The notes below the pieces were generated by a model. The model worked only from the letters and a program-made list of their open reading frames with translations. It searched no databases and had not been told where the DNA came from. A program made the position numbers and the translations under genes. Positions 12,801 through 23,959 of a stretch of DNA of 64,000 bases are shown one piece after another (the stretch's first letter is position 1; every line of letters begins with the position of its first letter). The DNA comes from Rachycentron canadum (lineage: Eukaryota; Chordata; Actinopteri; Carangiformes; Rachycentridae), in assembly GCA_038496675.1 (NCBI GenBank), contig CM076671.1:5212133-5276132 (forward strand), given 5' to 3'.

Positions 12801-13883
12801 ATCGCGGCAGACAGTCTGTGTTTTATAAAGAGAAACGCTGACTGCCAGTCAGAGGGGGGAGAGGGGTGTGATAAGATTCAACCACCTCATCCAAAAAGTC
12901 GGGTGCTGAAGAGGGAAACTGTGGTAACAAAGCTTTGCCGCGACAAGAGGCTAATGTGGTGGTGGGGGGGGTAAAGTGAACAGGCCAGCTAGACTCATCC
13001 CAAACAAATCCCCAGAAACTAATCCAGTGAGAGGGGATGACCCGAGACGAGCCTTTGACGTGACGTGGCTGAAACTGAGACAGATCGCTTCATGAGTAAC
13101 ATCCAGCCGAACACGGAAATGGTTCGTTTTAATTACGGTGTTAAAATCACATAAAACACACATAAAATGACTGAAGGCCACTGCACGAGTAACGTTAGGG
13201 CACTGATAGTTCGTCCTTTCAATGAACTGCTTCACTAACTTCACCTGCAATGTATCCCTCCGCGATTTTGTCGTGTGTTATTACATATAACGTGACACAA
13301 ATGTCCGTAATCAATTCTTTGAGTCTCATGTTTAATCTTTCAGTAACCCACTATGGCCAGCGCTAGCTTGCTAGCTAATAAAACTAGCAACACTTAGCTT
13401 CATGCTACTTCCTGTACTCTACTAGCTAGAAGACTAGCAGCACTGTCAGCTGGCGAAATAAGGATTGGCACCCAACAAATGGGTCGTTTCACTTTTAATC
13501 AAAGCGAATCAGCTTCACACAGTCACACAGAAACACACCTAGTCACGACCGTGTTGCTTTCTGTGAGATCTACACTAAGCCCACATAACTACGCAACATG
13601 GTGGAGGTAGTTAGCGTTAGCTGACTAGTACTCGGGGTCGGCTCCATATCGCACGTGGACTCCCCGAGCTTGACGTGAAAGCTTACTGCGCGCGCGGCCA
13701 GGCTGGGTTGCTAACAGGCGGTTAGCTTTCGCTAACTTGACCGTACCGTTTTCTACGATCGCCCAACTTGTCAGCCACGAAATCAGCCCCGTTTCCGTGT
13801 CTTACCTCTGCTTGTTTCCTGACGTTGTTGTCAGGGCTCATCAGGTTACCCAGCAAGAGGTAGAACTGCTGCTGTTCCGCCAT
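3893..13883 (-). CDS. ipo5: Importin-5 (karyopherin beta-3, RanBP5), complete, 26 coding exons
   Basis: Importin-5 is a RanGTP-regulated HEAT-repeat receptor that carries ribosomal proteins, histones and other cargo into the nucleus. In transcription order, exons are 13806-13883, 11224-11304, 10217-10409, 9995-10097, 9814-9910, 9627-9731, 8785-8907, 8573-8693, 8370-8457, 8015-8121, 7698-7822, 7484-7573, 7222-7395, 6887-7105, 6689-6772, 6472-6604, 6181-6302, 5955-6051, 5674-5846, 5451-5562, 5258-5313, 5022-5144, 4692-4911, 4374-4602, 4135-4276 and 3893-3979. They sum to 3282 nt, or 1093 residues, against about 1097 in human. The protein starts [20 protein letters not shown] and ends in [14 protein letters not shown]-type helices run throughout. 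A conserved acidic loop (ELEDDDFD) lies near residues 305-330, where the family controls Ran and cargo binding. All introns are GT-AG except the one at 5847-5954, which looks AT-AC. Most introns are about 80-350 nt, with larger ones near the 5' end. RANBP6 is intronless in mammals, so this is IPO5 rather than RANBP6. Confidence 0.97.
5847..5954 (-). other. ipo5: U12-type AT-AC minor intron within ipo5
   Basis: On the minus strand the 108-nt intron begins ATATCCTTTCC, a perfect match to the U12 AT-AC donor consensus ATATCCTTT. It ends TTCCATAACTGTTTCAC, with a branch site (TTCCATAACT) one base from the U12 consensus TTCCTTAACT and about 10 nt from the terminal AC. Splicing here restores the conserved [12 protein letters not shown] peptide and keeps the whole 26-exon CDS in frame. 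No GT-AG alternative does both. The sequence signals are seen directly; use by the minor spliceosome is inferred. Confidence 0.9.
8908..9626 (-). other. ipo5: ipo5 intron of 719 nt, no recognised content
   Basis: This is the largest intron in the middle of the gene; most neighbouring introns are about 80-350 nt. I looked for box C/D or H/ACA snoRNA-like boxes by eye and found no convincing pair. Confidence 0.4.
10410..11223 (-). other. ipo5: ipo5 intron 2, no recognised content
   Basis: An 814-nt AT-rich intron between the second and third coding exons. I see no conserved RNA gene or repeat that I can name. Confidence 0.5.
11305..13805 (-). other. ipo5: ipo5 first intron
   Basis: A 2.5-kb intron separates the start-codon exon from the rest of the gene. 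Its promoter-proximal part (about 13340-13740) is rich in GCTAGC/GTTAGC words, a composition I associate with fish promoter regions, and probably holds downstream promoter elements. The remainder is AT-rich, with no repeat or RNA gene that I can name. Confidence 0.5.
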
Positions 13884-14145
13884 TGCAGTGAGATCCAAAA
13901 AGACCAGCCGGGTGGAGGAGCGGCGAAATGAGACCGGTTGACCCTACCTCGGTCACACAATGCTGCTGTCCTCCCATTGGTTTGCTTTATCAACTCTACC
14001 CGTCGCTCATTGGACCAGCGGCCTGTAGAACACGCACGTCATTGGCTCACATGGATTCTCTGCACCTATTGGATGGAATGGACACGGGAAAGTGAACGTT
14101 GTTCCTATTAGCTAATAGGGAATTAGTAAAGCGCGGGAAATTACT
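13884..14145 (-). promoter_or_regulatory. ipo5: ipo5 promoter and 5' UTR: four CCAAT boxes plus an E2F site, no TATA
   Basis: Upstream of the ATG (13883-13881), ATTGG occurs on the plus strand at 13976-13980, 14009-14013, 14041-14045 and 14068-14072. These are four CCAAT boxes in the gene's own orientation, spaced 33, 32 and 27 bp, close to three helical turns. TTTCCCGCGC, a consensus E2F site, is at 14140-14131. A CRE-like TGACGTG overlaps the third CCAAT box. No TATA box is evident near 13930. NF-Y arrays at about 32-bp spacing with E2F are typical of proliferation-linked genes; binding is inferred. Confidence 0.65.
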
Positions 14146-14185
14146 GCACCATTGCCTGGAAAAAGAAACAACAACAAACAATAAT

Positions 14186-14635
14186 GGTGGAAAGTAACGT
14201 GGTACTTTTACTCAAATATAATACTTGACGATAATGTCGAGTTCTTTTTACGTTACTTTTCTTTTGTTAATTTCTACTAAACTCCATTTCATAGGCTGAT
14301 ATTGTATGAGTTGCTCCACTACATTTAGTTGAAAGGCGCTGTTACTGTTACTTTTCAGTTTAAGGTTTTACATTGAAAACATGTTGAGTTTCAAAAAATG
14401 CCAAAAAAAAAGAGACTGTTAAAGATTCAACTGCTCAGCTCCACCTCAACCAGCCCCAACAAGTAAATATGCATAACTCATAATAAATGTAATAATACGA
14501 CTATTTTCCCTAATAATTTTACTTTGATTCGACTCCTGAAGGCAACTTCACTAAGGTTGACTCTACCTGTGGTGGAGTAGCTTTTTCTCTCGCTGATATT
14601 TTGACACAGTTAAGGATATGAATAGTTCTTCCACC
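14186..14635 (+). mobile_element. Non-autonomous fish DNA transposon (MITE) copy
   Basis: The block opens GGTGGAAAGTAACGTGGTAC and closes ...ATAGTTCTTCCACC, giving short inverted ends GGTGGAA/TTCCACC. Internal landmarks TACTTTTACTCAA, GCTCCACTACATTTAG and TTACTTTTCAGTTTAAG match a very common teleost MITE that I recognise. It has no ORF. It is diverged, and I could not identify an exact target-site duplication. It sits only about 40 bp upstream of the ipo5 E2F site. Confidence 0.7.
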
Positions 14636-15879
14636 AATATTATTTATGACTCATAGAGAAAGTATTAGACAGCTAAACTTACTTTAAAACTGTGACATAG
14701 CAGGGCTGTAGTCAGGATGTTATAGACACTGATATTGATATAATAATCTAATTTGAATATTGATATTGATATAGTCTCTGTTAAACCATTGCTCATTGTT
14801 TAGGTTTTCATATATTCAATTTATTGAGATAACTGTTCACTTATATTTTCTATACATTTTATATTCCAATGCAAACAGTTTAAATTTACACACCTAAATT
14901 TACCCTATAGAATTTGATACTGTAAAAGGTGGGGTTTGAATATACTGTATTTATTTACTAGGAAGTCTTTTTCTTTTGAGTATTAGGTTAATGAGAAAAA
15001 ATGTGTTATTAATAGTCATATCTCCTTGTTTCAAGAACTAATTGAAACTACATCAAACAATACTTCTACTATTTATTCCTTAAAAAATAACCTAGCATAG
15101 CACAGAATAAGTCATATTATACATGCAGATATTTTATATGATTAAAATACAAGTTATGTAGGGTTTAACCTGAATGGGTTTGAATGTACAGTAGTTCTCC
15201 ACTAGATGTCAGACAAGCTTTGTTCACTGATTTCTGCACTGTATTTTTCTGAATGAATCCAGCAACCCTCTGCCAGTAAAGTCATTTGTGTATGTTTGCA
15301 GGTCAGAGAGCTGTAACAAAATTGAAAGACATTTGATGGACACAGTTCAATGTGCTGTCCATTTTATCCCCCTGTCTCTATTGTAACACAACCCCTAGGT
15401 TTTCATTTACTATTTTAATGTTTCTTCTATTTATTTCTTTTTGTAAAGTTTAATTCTTGACTATGTTACTAAGTCATACACTGAAAATAGCTGCTGACAT
15501 TTGTAAGTGAATAAAGAAAAAACCCCCAGAAGGAAGATGCTGTATTTTATTGTAGTGTATGTGGAAAGAGGGTTGGGGAAAAAAAGTTTTTAAAAAGTTA
15601 TAGGCTATTTAGGAATTGTGTTTCTCTGTGTCTCTTAGGGTAATTTAACATTATTAATACAGATCTGTGTAAGACATGAAAAACTGGATAAATAAACCAA
15701 GGTCTGCATCCATGTGAGTACAGTATATTTAACCTGGTCTTTCTCAAATGGGCCCCTGAGTACCTCCAGACAGTTACTGATCATATGGCAACTCATTTTT
15801 CAGACATTGAGTCACCTCTCATCCTGAGCTATTTACTGTGACAGAGTTTATGTGGTGAATTTTGTCTCATAACAGCTCC
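14636..15879. other. AT-rich non-coding interval
   Basis: 1.2 kb of AT-rich sequence between the MITE and the first probable sema5b leader exon. It contains scattered AATAAA-like words but no conserved ORF or repeat that I can name. Confidence 0.5.
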
Positions 15880-16046
15880 CCTACTGGTCTGAGTGAAGCC
15901 TGTGATTTGCTTCGGTTCACAGAGCTGCAGCAGATCAGACCTCCGGACAGCGGACCGGTGTGAATCTGCACCACCTCCGTCTCTGAAAGCAGTGAAACCA
16001 GACAGTTTCAATCAGCTGGGATCCCACGATGAGTCAAAAGTGAAAG
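15880..16046 (+). other. sema5b: Probable untranslated first exon of sema5b
   Basis: A less AT-rich block ends in GTGAAAG followed by GTAAGC, a strong donor. It lies upstream of and in the same orientation as sema5b, with no other + strand gene to use it. Its 5' limit is arbitrary. The 133-codon ORF across it continues through the donor into the intron and is not conserved-looking. A link to sema5b is inferred only from position. Confidence 0.35.
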
Positions 16047-17278
16047 GTAAGCTCGACATCCATTCGGTCGCATTAATTGTCTTCCTAAAGTCAGCTGTTG
16101 AGAGACACTGGCTCGCTCATTATCATCTTTCTGTTACATTCAGAATTAACACCGATCTCCATTCAGGAATCAAACTTTTATTGTTGCCGAGTTTTCTGGA
16201 AAATGTATTTGTACATGAAACACGTAAAATAAAAATTAAATTTCCAATTCGGATGTACTACGGATTTATTTATTTAAGGAAAAGATCATGTTAGTAACAC
16301 TTTCTTAAAGTTGACAGTCCGCTTAAGTAAAATGCAGCTGAGGGGTGATTTGCCATTAGTTACTGCTTTTTTTTAAAGAAAAAAAAAGAAAAATAAATTC
16401 CACTTTAAACTCATCATATCAGCTGACAGCATGAGAAGCGCCTAATTGTTGCATGGCTCATGGTCCTGAGCTGTAGCCAGTGGTGTGTTAATAGTTGATC
16501 TCTAATTGGGTTCAGTGACCAAACCCCTAACGAATCTACACAATTTTTAGAAATAATGTGATGATACTGGACTTTGTTACAGTGAAGTGGAAAATAACAC
16601 AATTGCCTTCAATTTTTAAATAGTTTAATGTAAACTTGTAGACTACAGCTAAATTCTTTCCATTATGTTTCCCTGTCAGTTATATCTAGTTTTCTGCCTA
16701 TATGACAAAGCTCAGCACCAAAATTAATGGAGCCTTATTGTGACACATTTATTCCACTTCTGACATTGGCTGTAGATATTTATCATCTCTAGGATGAACC
16801 CTGTTGACCTGGTGACCCCTGAGCCTCTCCTCCCTAGCCCTTACACCAAACACCATACACACACGCCTCCAGAGAAAGACCCCCTCTTTATGCGTAACAC
16901 TACCTTGGGTTGAAAAGCAAATTTTATTATCCATAAAAGCAACAGAATGAAATTATTCTCAGTAAATTGTTTGCTCCCTCCAGCATATTTCCATTTAAAA
17001 AAAGTTTTATGTATAATGTGTTTCTGTCCCTCAGTGTTTTGAAAATACACAAACATATACAATACATTTGTCATCTCAAAAATTCAATTCTCTCATTTCT
17101 TGGGTCACTATGAGAATTTAAATGCAGGTTACTGCCCGTATAGTTCAAATGCGATTGATACATTGCAGTTACCAGCTTTTGCAGCAAGCAATGTGAGGCT
17201 GTCTGAGCCAAGGTGTTATTGTGGCTGTATCTCACTGACATCACTCTTCCTTCTTGTCTCCATTGCTGTTGTTCGTAG

Positions 17279-17327
17279 GACTGAAAATGAGCAGAACAAT
17301 CGCAGTACATGAATGCTAAAGAGAGCA
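17279..17327 (+). other. sema5b: Probable second untranslated exon of sema5b
   Basis: A pyrimidine-rich acceptor (CTTCCTTCTTGTCTCCATTG...TTCGTAG) precedes a 49-nt segment that ends in GCA followed by GTAAGT, a consensus donor. Size and paired splice sites fit a small leader exon. The coding exon at 30344 begins with non-coding leader after an acceptor, so at least one upstream exon must exist. Assignment is inferred. Confidence 0.35.
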
Positions 17328-18036
17328 GTAAGTTTAATTTTCAATTGTAAAGTGATGTAAAGCTTAGTAAATACAGTATATTGGTTAAATTATGAATACC
17401 AGCTGACACACTAAATTCTCAAATATTGATAATGCTATTGCCTAATAAGTCCTGTATCCACTGAGCTTTCTTTTATAAAAGGTGTGTTTCCTACCATCCT
17501 TGTTGCCACTGGCTTCTCCTATATGAACATTAGTTTGGTTCAATAATTCATTTTGCCAGCTTTCATTTATGTCACAGTCAGGTTAATATTTATACCACAA
17601 TAAGATGAATGAATGAAACTAATGAGTACCTGGAGTGCAGGAAACACACATTCACTAATGTAAACGCATGATCGTGTAGGAAATATTTGAAGTTTTTTTT
17701 GTTATTTTATGGTAAAAATTTTTACTTTAGTTCTTTTATTTTATTTTCTGCCACACTGTAAATGTCGGGTTCAAACCTTGTGGAAACAGAGCTGCTTCCA
17801 CTACCCAGAAGGACTCACTGCTGCTGATAAATAACCCCTAAATGGAAGTGGCATTAAATCATTAAATTGGACGCTTGGATGTGTTACCCACACACCTCCA
17901 CAGTTTCACATGAGGTCAGGCTGAAGTGGAAAAGGAGGGAAAGATGGATGATGTGAGAGAGAGCAAGTTTGTGTTGAAGGGGCTGATGGACAGGCGGTAG
18001 TGTTAGGGTTTTCTCCACAGCTCAGAGTCTCTGACT

Positions 18037-18038
<2 letters not shown>

Positions 18039-18082
<44 letters not shown>
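18039..18082. repeat. (GT)22 microsatellite
   Basis: Uninterrupted GT dinucleotide run of about 44 bp. Confidence 0.98.
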
Positions 18083-18084
<2 letters not shown>

Positions 18085-19879
18085 TCTTTATTTATGAAGG
18101 GAAAGTTGTTTGAACTTTATGTTTTTCCCAGAAAACTCAGTGGAAAGCCACAGTCCTCCTGTCAGCAAATGAGCATTGGTCATTTCATATCTTGTAAAGC
18201 AGACCATGTTTCTCAACATTTTCCCTGCTTCAGTTCAGGGATTTAAACCAACAACCTTTCAGTCCCAAGTGTGTTTCAGTTACAATGACGAGTTAGCAGC
18301 CATGATACCTATTGGTTGTTGGTCAAGAAATAGCTCAAACTGCTCTGAAAACCACAATTTCATTTTTACATTTCTATTTCTACACAAGCAAATAAACAAG
18401 ATATAAGTAATATGTAAATAAGACGGGTTTGGAGCCATCACACTCAGAGTATACATTTATTTCTCACTTTGATGGCGCTAGGCTATCGCCCTCCACTTGC
18501 CCCAAGCCTTCATGCTCAACTAGGCTAGTCCTGGACCCACGATAAGCCGGGTGAATTTGATACCTCACATTTAGCGTATTTCTCGTAACTTTTCACATTA
18601 ACAAATTTTCCAGAATGTCAGAGTGTTTAACTTATATTAACTCTGTGTGTGTGTGTGACTCCTGTAAGCACCGTTTTATTGCTCCAGCAGAAAGGTAAAC
18701 CTCAGTGATTGCAGGGTTTTGGAGAATCAACACAGCCAGGCTTGTTTAAAACGGCGCAAGCTGAATGTTTGAAGTATTAAAAGTCAATATTTCTTTGTGA
18801 CACACAGACCCCGTTTCACGGTAGAGGGCTATGTGCTGGACAAGGCATCCATTGAAGACCGTGACATGGGAGGCGGTGGTGGGGGTCGGGTGCTGGTTTT
18901 GGGGGATAAGAGTTGTTGGGTAACCACTGTAGGCCTCCTTTGCAGCTGGTTGTGGATTAATGGATGTAACCGGAGTTTGTAGAATAGGACCACGACTTTT
19001 TCAATCCTGTCTCCTATAAAATATGCTTCTATGCTATGAATTTGGTTTGAAGAAAACATAATATCTGGCTAAATTACATTCCCTAGAAATATTTTTTTGA
19101 TTGAGAAAGCATGATGTTCTCATTAGAGCTCACAGTTTTATTATTTGCAGCAGCTCATTGTTTTGCTCTCATAGCCCACGACTTTTCATTTGGTTCAGTC
19201 TCGCTGCTCTGATCAACTTCATTTCCAGACACAGCAGGCAACTGTATTCAGCAAACAGAGCTCTGGAAACTGACTGTATGCTACCTGCTCAGCACCAAGC
19301 ACCAGACAGAGACAGTTAGTGACTAGCTGGAGTGTGGAGCAAAGCAGAGGTAAAAGGATGTTGGACTTCAGGTGGCCAGAGACATGACTCCAAATGAATG
19401 AAAATGTCCCCCTGTTTGTTATTGGATGAGTAAACAATAATCAGTTTTCAATTTTTAAAAGTCAGGTTATACATCAATATCTAGCGTGTCTAGCTAAGGC
19501 ACTAGAGTGATCTTGTAAGCTTACGAGTTGATTTGAACCCAATGTGCGTGGAGTTTGATGCAACAAAAATAAGTTGTGCTTTACAAAAGACGCAGGTACA
19601 AGGAAGAGCACTCAACAAATGTCTGTGAATTATACGAGGTAATAAAGAAGTTTGGACCATAGTCACTCTAGTAAACAGCTTGATGGTTTTCTTTCAGCCG
19701 CCCTGAAGTCCCCTGTCCTCTGTAGTGTTAACAGCTGACCATCTTTCTCTGGTGCTGGTTTGGTTTTTCCTCAGCTCTCCCCTGCACCTCACTGTGCCTG
19801 TAATCTATCAGCTTCAGCAGTGACAGGAAAGCTGTAAAAACAGAGCCGGAGGAGGTCATCCTCAAGTTTGCACAGGAGC

Positions 19880-20150
19880 TGGCCATTCATCCTCTCTTGG
19901 GGGTTTGGTTCACTGCAGTGGTGAGACCGAGGCTGAGAGAGATGAATCTCCTGCTCTGTAACGGCTAGGGATGAGCTCGGGAAAAGTTATTTGTCTCTTA
20001 CGCTCCCCTGGATGCGCAGTAAGCTAAATGAGCCTGTCGTTTTCCAGTGGATGTGATTAATTGGTGCTATTAATTTCCAAATGAGAGGTCACCCCTTTGT
20101 TTCCCAGATTGGCAGCCACTTCTAGAGCCATGCTGACTGGTGTCTCTGTC
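19880..20150. promoter_or_regulatory. Candidate conserved non-coding regulatory block
   Basis: The block has balanced composition unlike the flanking AT-rich sequence. Homeodomain-type cores GATTAATTGG and TATTAATTTCC lie close together near 20055-20080, followed by AGGTCACCCCTTTG, which resembles a nuclear-receptor half-site. It looks like a developmental enhancer in the leader intron of a neural guidance gene. Conservation was not tested. Confidence 0.25.
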
Positions 20151-22039
20151 TCTGCAGTACTTCTTACTTGTTGACACAGTCTAGAATTGGGCTGATGGAC
20201 TTGACATAGAGTACACAACACTTGGTAATTAGAAACCGCTTTTTAAGTCCGAAGAGCATTCAGTCCATTTTCTCAAAGATCTTTTTTTTTAACTTGATTG
20301 GGCTCTTTTATTCTTTTCCCAGCAGCTTCATTTTCACACTGAAAAGGCATCATTATCAAATATATCCAGGTGTTGCACACTGTCTTTAAAAGGTTGTGTT
20401 TCAGATGAAAAATGCCAATTCTTGACAATGGTAACATAATACATGTGCAATAAAATATTCCAAACTGAAAGTTCACTAACTAGTTGAGTTAAGGACATTT
20501 TATGACAAAAATATAATCTATTCTTTGCTTTGTAAGATCTAAAACACTTAAAGCTATTCTGCTTTGATGTTCATTTGGATGCTAGACTAATGTTATGTTT
20601 ATCATCTATTTAAAGAAGATAAAACACTGACATACACTCAGTATTTTTCTGATATTTTAGCCTTTCCAATACAATCGCTTACACTCACAACTTCAGATAC
20701 ACAACTTCAGTGGTAAAGTAAGTGTCACAAGTGTATCACACACCTGTCAATGTTGTTGTGAAATGATACTTTGAATTGGACTCTGGGGTCAAAGGTAATG
20801 AACATACAGGACAGGGGATAGACTTATAATCTGTGCACCTGCAAAGAGATGCAGATGTAATTCAGTGCTCTATCGTAAATATTACCTGTTTGAGTAGTGC
20901 TCAGAAACTGTCGGAGAGGTGTTGATTCAGCTGTGTGGGCATTTCTCGTGAGGTTGTTAAATGTTCATTTCTAAGCTCACAGTTTAATGCCACTAAAAGA
21001 GGAAACAGGAAATGTATGACTTTCGTTGATGACATCACATGAATTTTTCTAACCGGAAAAACGCTGCAGTCCAATGAAATCTTCACATAGTGGTTGAAAT
21101 GTTGTTGCGTTGGACTGAATTATGCTTCGGTGTGTTCTTAACTCCACGTCTGTCTTGTAAAAGCTACTTTCAGTATTTTATTAATGCCAAGTATTTGTGC
21201 CTCCTGTCATTCGTGGAGGCCAGACTGGATTTCTTTACTCAGGCAAACAAAATGTTTGTCTGAGCTAATGGCATTTGTTGTTGACTCTGTCTCCTAACAC
21301 ATTTGCACGCCGACGATACTGCAGCTGTGTTCGACACCACCAACACCAAAGCTCATTTTAAATCCAAATAATTTAAAATTGACCTTTGAACATTTACCCT
21401 CATCTCTGTCTTTATGTTCTGATTTAGATGAGAATAGCTTGACGATGTTAGCCAACAGTCTTCAGCAGCTCAGCAGCACATTACATACTAATTATTCTAA
21501 GAACACATAGATTTAGATCTCCTTCACAGCCGGACCTTTATCGAAGGATATGTTATGAGTGAAAACATGTCATTGTGTGGTCTTAAGAGATTTTATAAGT
21601 TTCAACAAAGACATGTTAGGCACTGTTTCAGTTTTAGCTACAAAGTCCTACATTATTTATATGTTATATATTTATATGTTTGTTGTCTAACAGCCCTCCT
21701 CTTTGCCGTTGCTAGTGGATTACTGGTTTCTTTTTTCTCGCTTTACTGGTTCCACCTGTTGATTAGTGGAAAACATTGGTCCATGGAGCTGCCAGTGATC
21801 AGGAAGTCAACAGGGTATCTGACAGATCTGTAGAGATTTGTGTGTACCAGCATTCACCAGACGCAAATAACGTTCTCCTCAATCACCGGTTGAGCGTTTT
21901 ACACTTTTCTGGGTCAGTGCATCAGCCTATTGAGTTATAGGGTCAAGTATAAACCTGTTGTCAAGTAAACTATGGTAAATACTGCACAAAAAAACACCAC
22001 AATAGTGAATCTAAAGTTGGATCTTGCAGGCATAACAAT

Positions 22040-22040
<1 letters not shown>

Positions 22041-22102
<62 letters not shown>

Positions 22103-22103
22103 C
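22041..22103. repeat. (CA)n microsatellite, imperfect
   Basis: 63 bp of CA repeat with single-base interruptions at about 22067 and 22088. It gives rise to spurious Thr-His ORFs. Confidence 0.97.
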
Positions 22104-22301
22104 GCACCAAGGGCAGACATCCACTCTCTATTCAGAGAGTTAACAGTTTGCTCTGCACAAACAGGAATGCTTTTCTCCCGCTACCTCCCCCATCGCACAC
22201 TCCCCCTGTGCTCCCCCCATCCCTCTGCACACACTCTGGTCAGCGTGCCACTGTGTGCCGATGTGTAACAAGTTCTTTCTTTCTTGTTTTTCATACCTCT
22301 G

Positions 22302-22323
22302 TCTCTCTCTCTCTCTCTCTCTC
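22302..22323. repeat. (TC)11 microsatellite
   Basis: Uninterrupted TC run of 22 bp. Confidence 0.95.
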
Positions 22324-22908
22324 ACACCATGTGAAGCACCGGGATCTGTGCCACTCATTTGTCTGTCGAAGCAGTTTTGGTGATGGTGAACGAGTAAGTT
22401 TATTTTCCTGTTTGTCTCTGTGTGCAGCGTGTGTGTCCATGCACGTATCCCATGTGGAGGTTGGCTGTTTCAGTGCAATTACTTATTCTTTTGTGTTGTG
22501 TCCTCTGTTTTTTCGCCTACTTTATGTGCCTGTTTTTGTGCCTGTCAGTTTGTGGACCTGTTTCCTCTCTGCAGGCTAATTTCTTCTTTAATGATGCATA
22601 ATATGACCCCTCACCTCCTCCCACCTTCCCCTCATTTCACTCCCATCCTTGGCGTATATCACTCTGTGTCTGACTCCACCAGCTACATGTTGCTCGAATA
22701 GACATGTGTTAACACTCGAGGAGGGAGGAGGGAGCGGGGGGGTGGTGTTCAGGTAATGTGTGGCAGATATTTCCTTTGTTCTGTCTGAGGCATTACTGCT
22801 GAAATTGGCTAGGGGATGTTGTAAGAGAGAAAGAAGCAGAGGAGAGACTCCCAATCTTGGATCAATAACTTCAGTCTGGATTCTAAAATTATGTCTGAAT
22901 GTGTATAA

Positions 22909-22927
22909 TTTTTTTTTTTTTTTTTTT
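22909..22927. repeat. Poly-T run (19 nt)
   Basis: Homopolymer tract. It could be the reverse-strand tail of a retroposon, but no recognisable body was found beside it. Confidence 0.9.
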
Positions 22928-23756
22928 GCGCCTGACCATTTAGTAAATGAGTAATTGGCCTTTTGTCAAGCAAGAGAAACAAGTTGTACTGACTGCAATG
23001 TTTAAAATTCTCTTTGCCCTGCCTAAGAAAAGTGTTCTTGGGAAAGTGATGAATATATTTGACTTGTAGCAGCTGTTACCTGGAAATCTTTATGTAAAAC
23101 TGCGATTTCCCTCTCATCCCCCCCCCCCACCCAAAATAATTGCTGGCAACAGGGCTGGCACCCTTCATACTTGATTACATGACTAATGGGCTCGGGGTTG
23201 ACTTGCAAATCTTTACTTGATTAGTTTTTTAATAGATTTTTTATGGAATGAGCTATTAGTCATGACAAGGAAGAAATAGTCACATCTCTGGCATCACAAT
23301 AACCGTCACAAAAATGGCGCTCTAGTCTGATGCTTCTCGTGACAGCAGCGTTCGACGTAATGGATTAGTTGTTGAAATAATAAGACATGTATTATGCATT
23401 TGAACAGTTACTCACGCCTGCTGTGCATGGTACAATATATCTGTGTACGTCAGTAGCATGTGAACAATAGGTTGTGGAAAACGGTGCCTGAGCTGCATTT
23501 AAGAAAAGTAAGGAGAGCCCGGGCTCCCCATTGATGAACAAACAACTCATCATACTGAACAAATTGAATACAAATTTATTATTTTTATACCGCAACTAAC
23601 CATAAAATGACATACACGCAAACATAAAAGCTTGAATATTTTCGATCCATTTGCACTAGCTCCTCAAAGGGATGAATGAACGCTGGTATCATAGTCATGA
23701 TCATGCGTGGACAGGTGGTCCTCCTGCGCTGTGTGTGGCTTGGAGGCTGTCGTACC

Positions 23757-23959
23757 TGGATGTTGTTGTTTCCCCACAGGTGTGTGTGCATGTGAAGAAA
23801 TGTCCATATGTAGAGGATGGTCAACATCATTAGTTGACGGCTGCTGTACATCAGCCCATTTAACCAAGTCAGCATCGGCGTAGTTCGTTGTCTCTTTAGA
23901 ACCACACTTAAAAAAGTCCAGCCTTTCAGTTTGAGCTTTGTCTTTACATCCATCCACCC
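23757..23959 (-). other. Possible antisense exon of unknown function
   Basis: On the minus strand an acceptor-like TATTACAG precedes a segment ending CAACATCCAG before GTACGA, a plausible donor. Two overlapping frames stay open through it (97 and 129 codons when read on past the donor). One contains TTNYADADLVKWADVQQ and a His/Asp-rich tail. I do not recognise either. The acceptor lacks a good pyrimidine tract, so this could easily be chance. Confidence 0.15.

Noticed and set aside
15893..16294. 133-codon plus-strand ORF as a short protein gene
   Set aside because: It crosses a strong donor at 16046 and its second half is AT-rich intron; better read as an untranslated leader exon.
22148..22579. 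143-codon plus-strand ORF
   Set aside because: Low-complexity C/T-rich sequence including the TC microsatellite.
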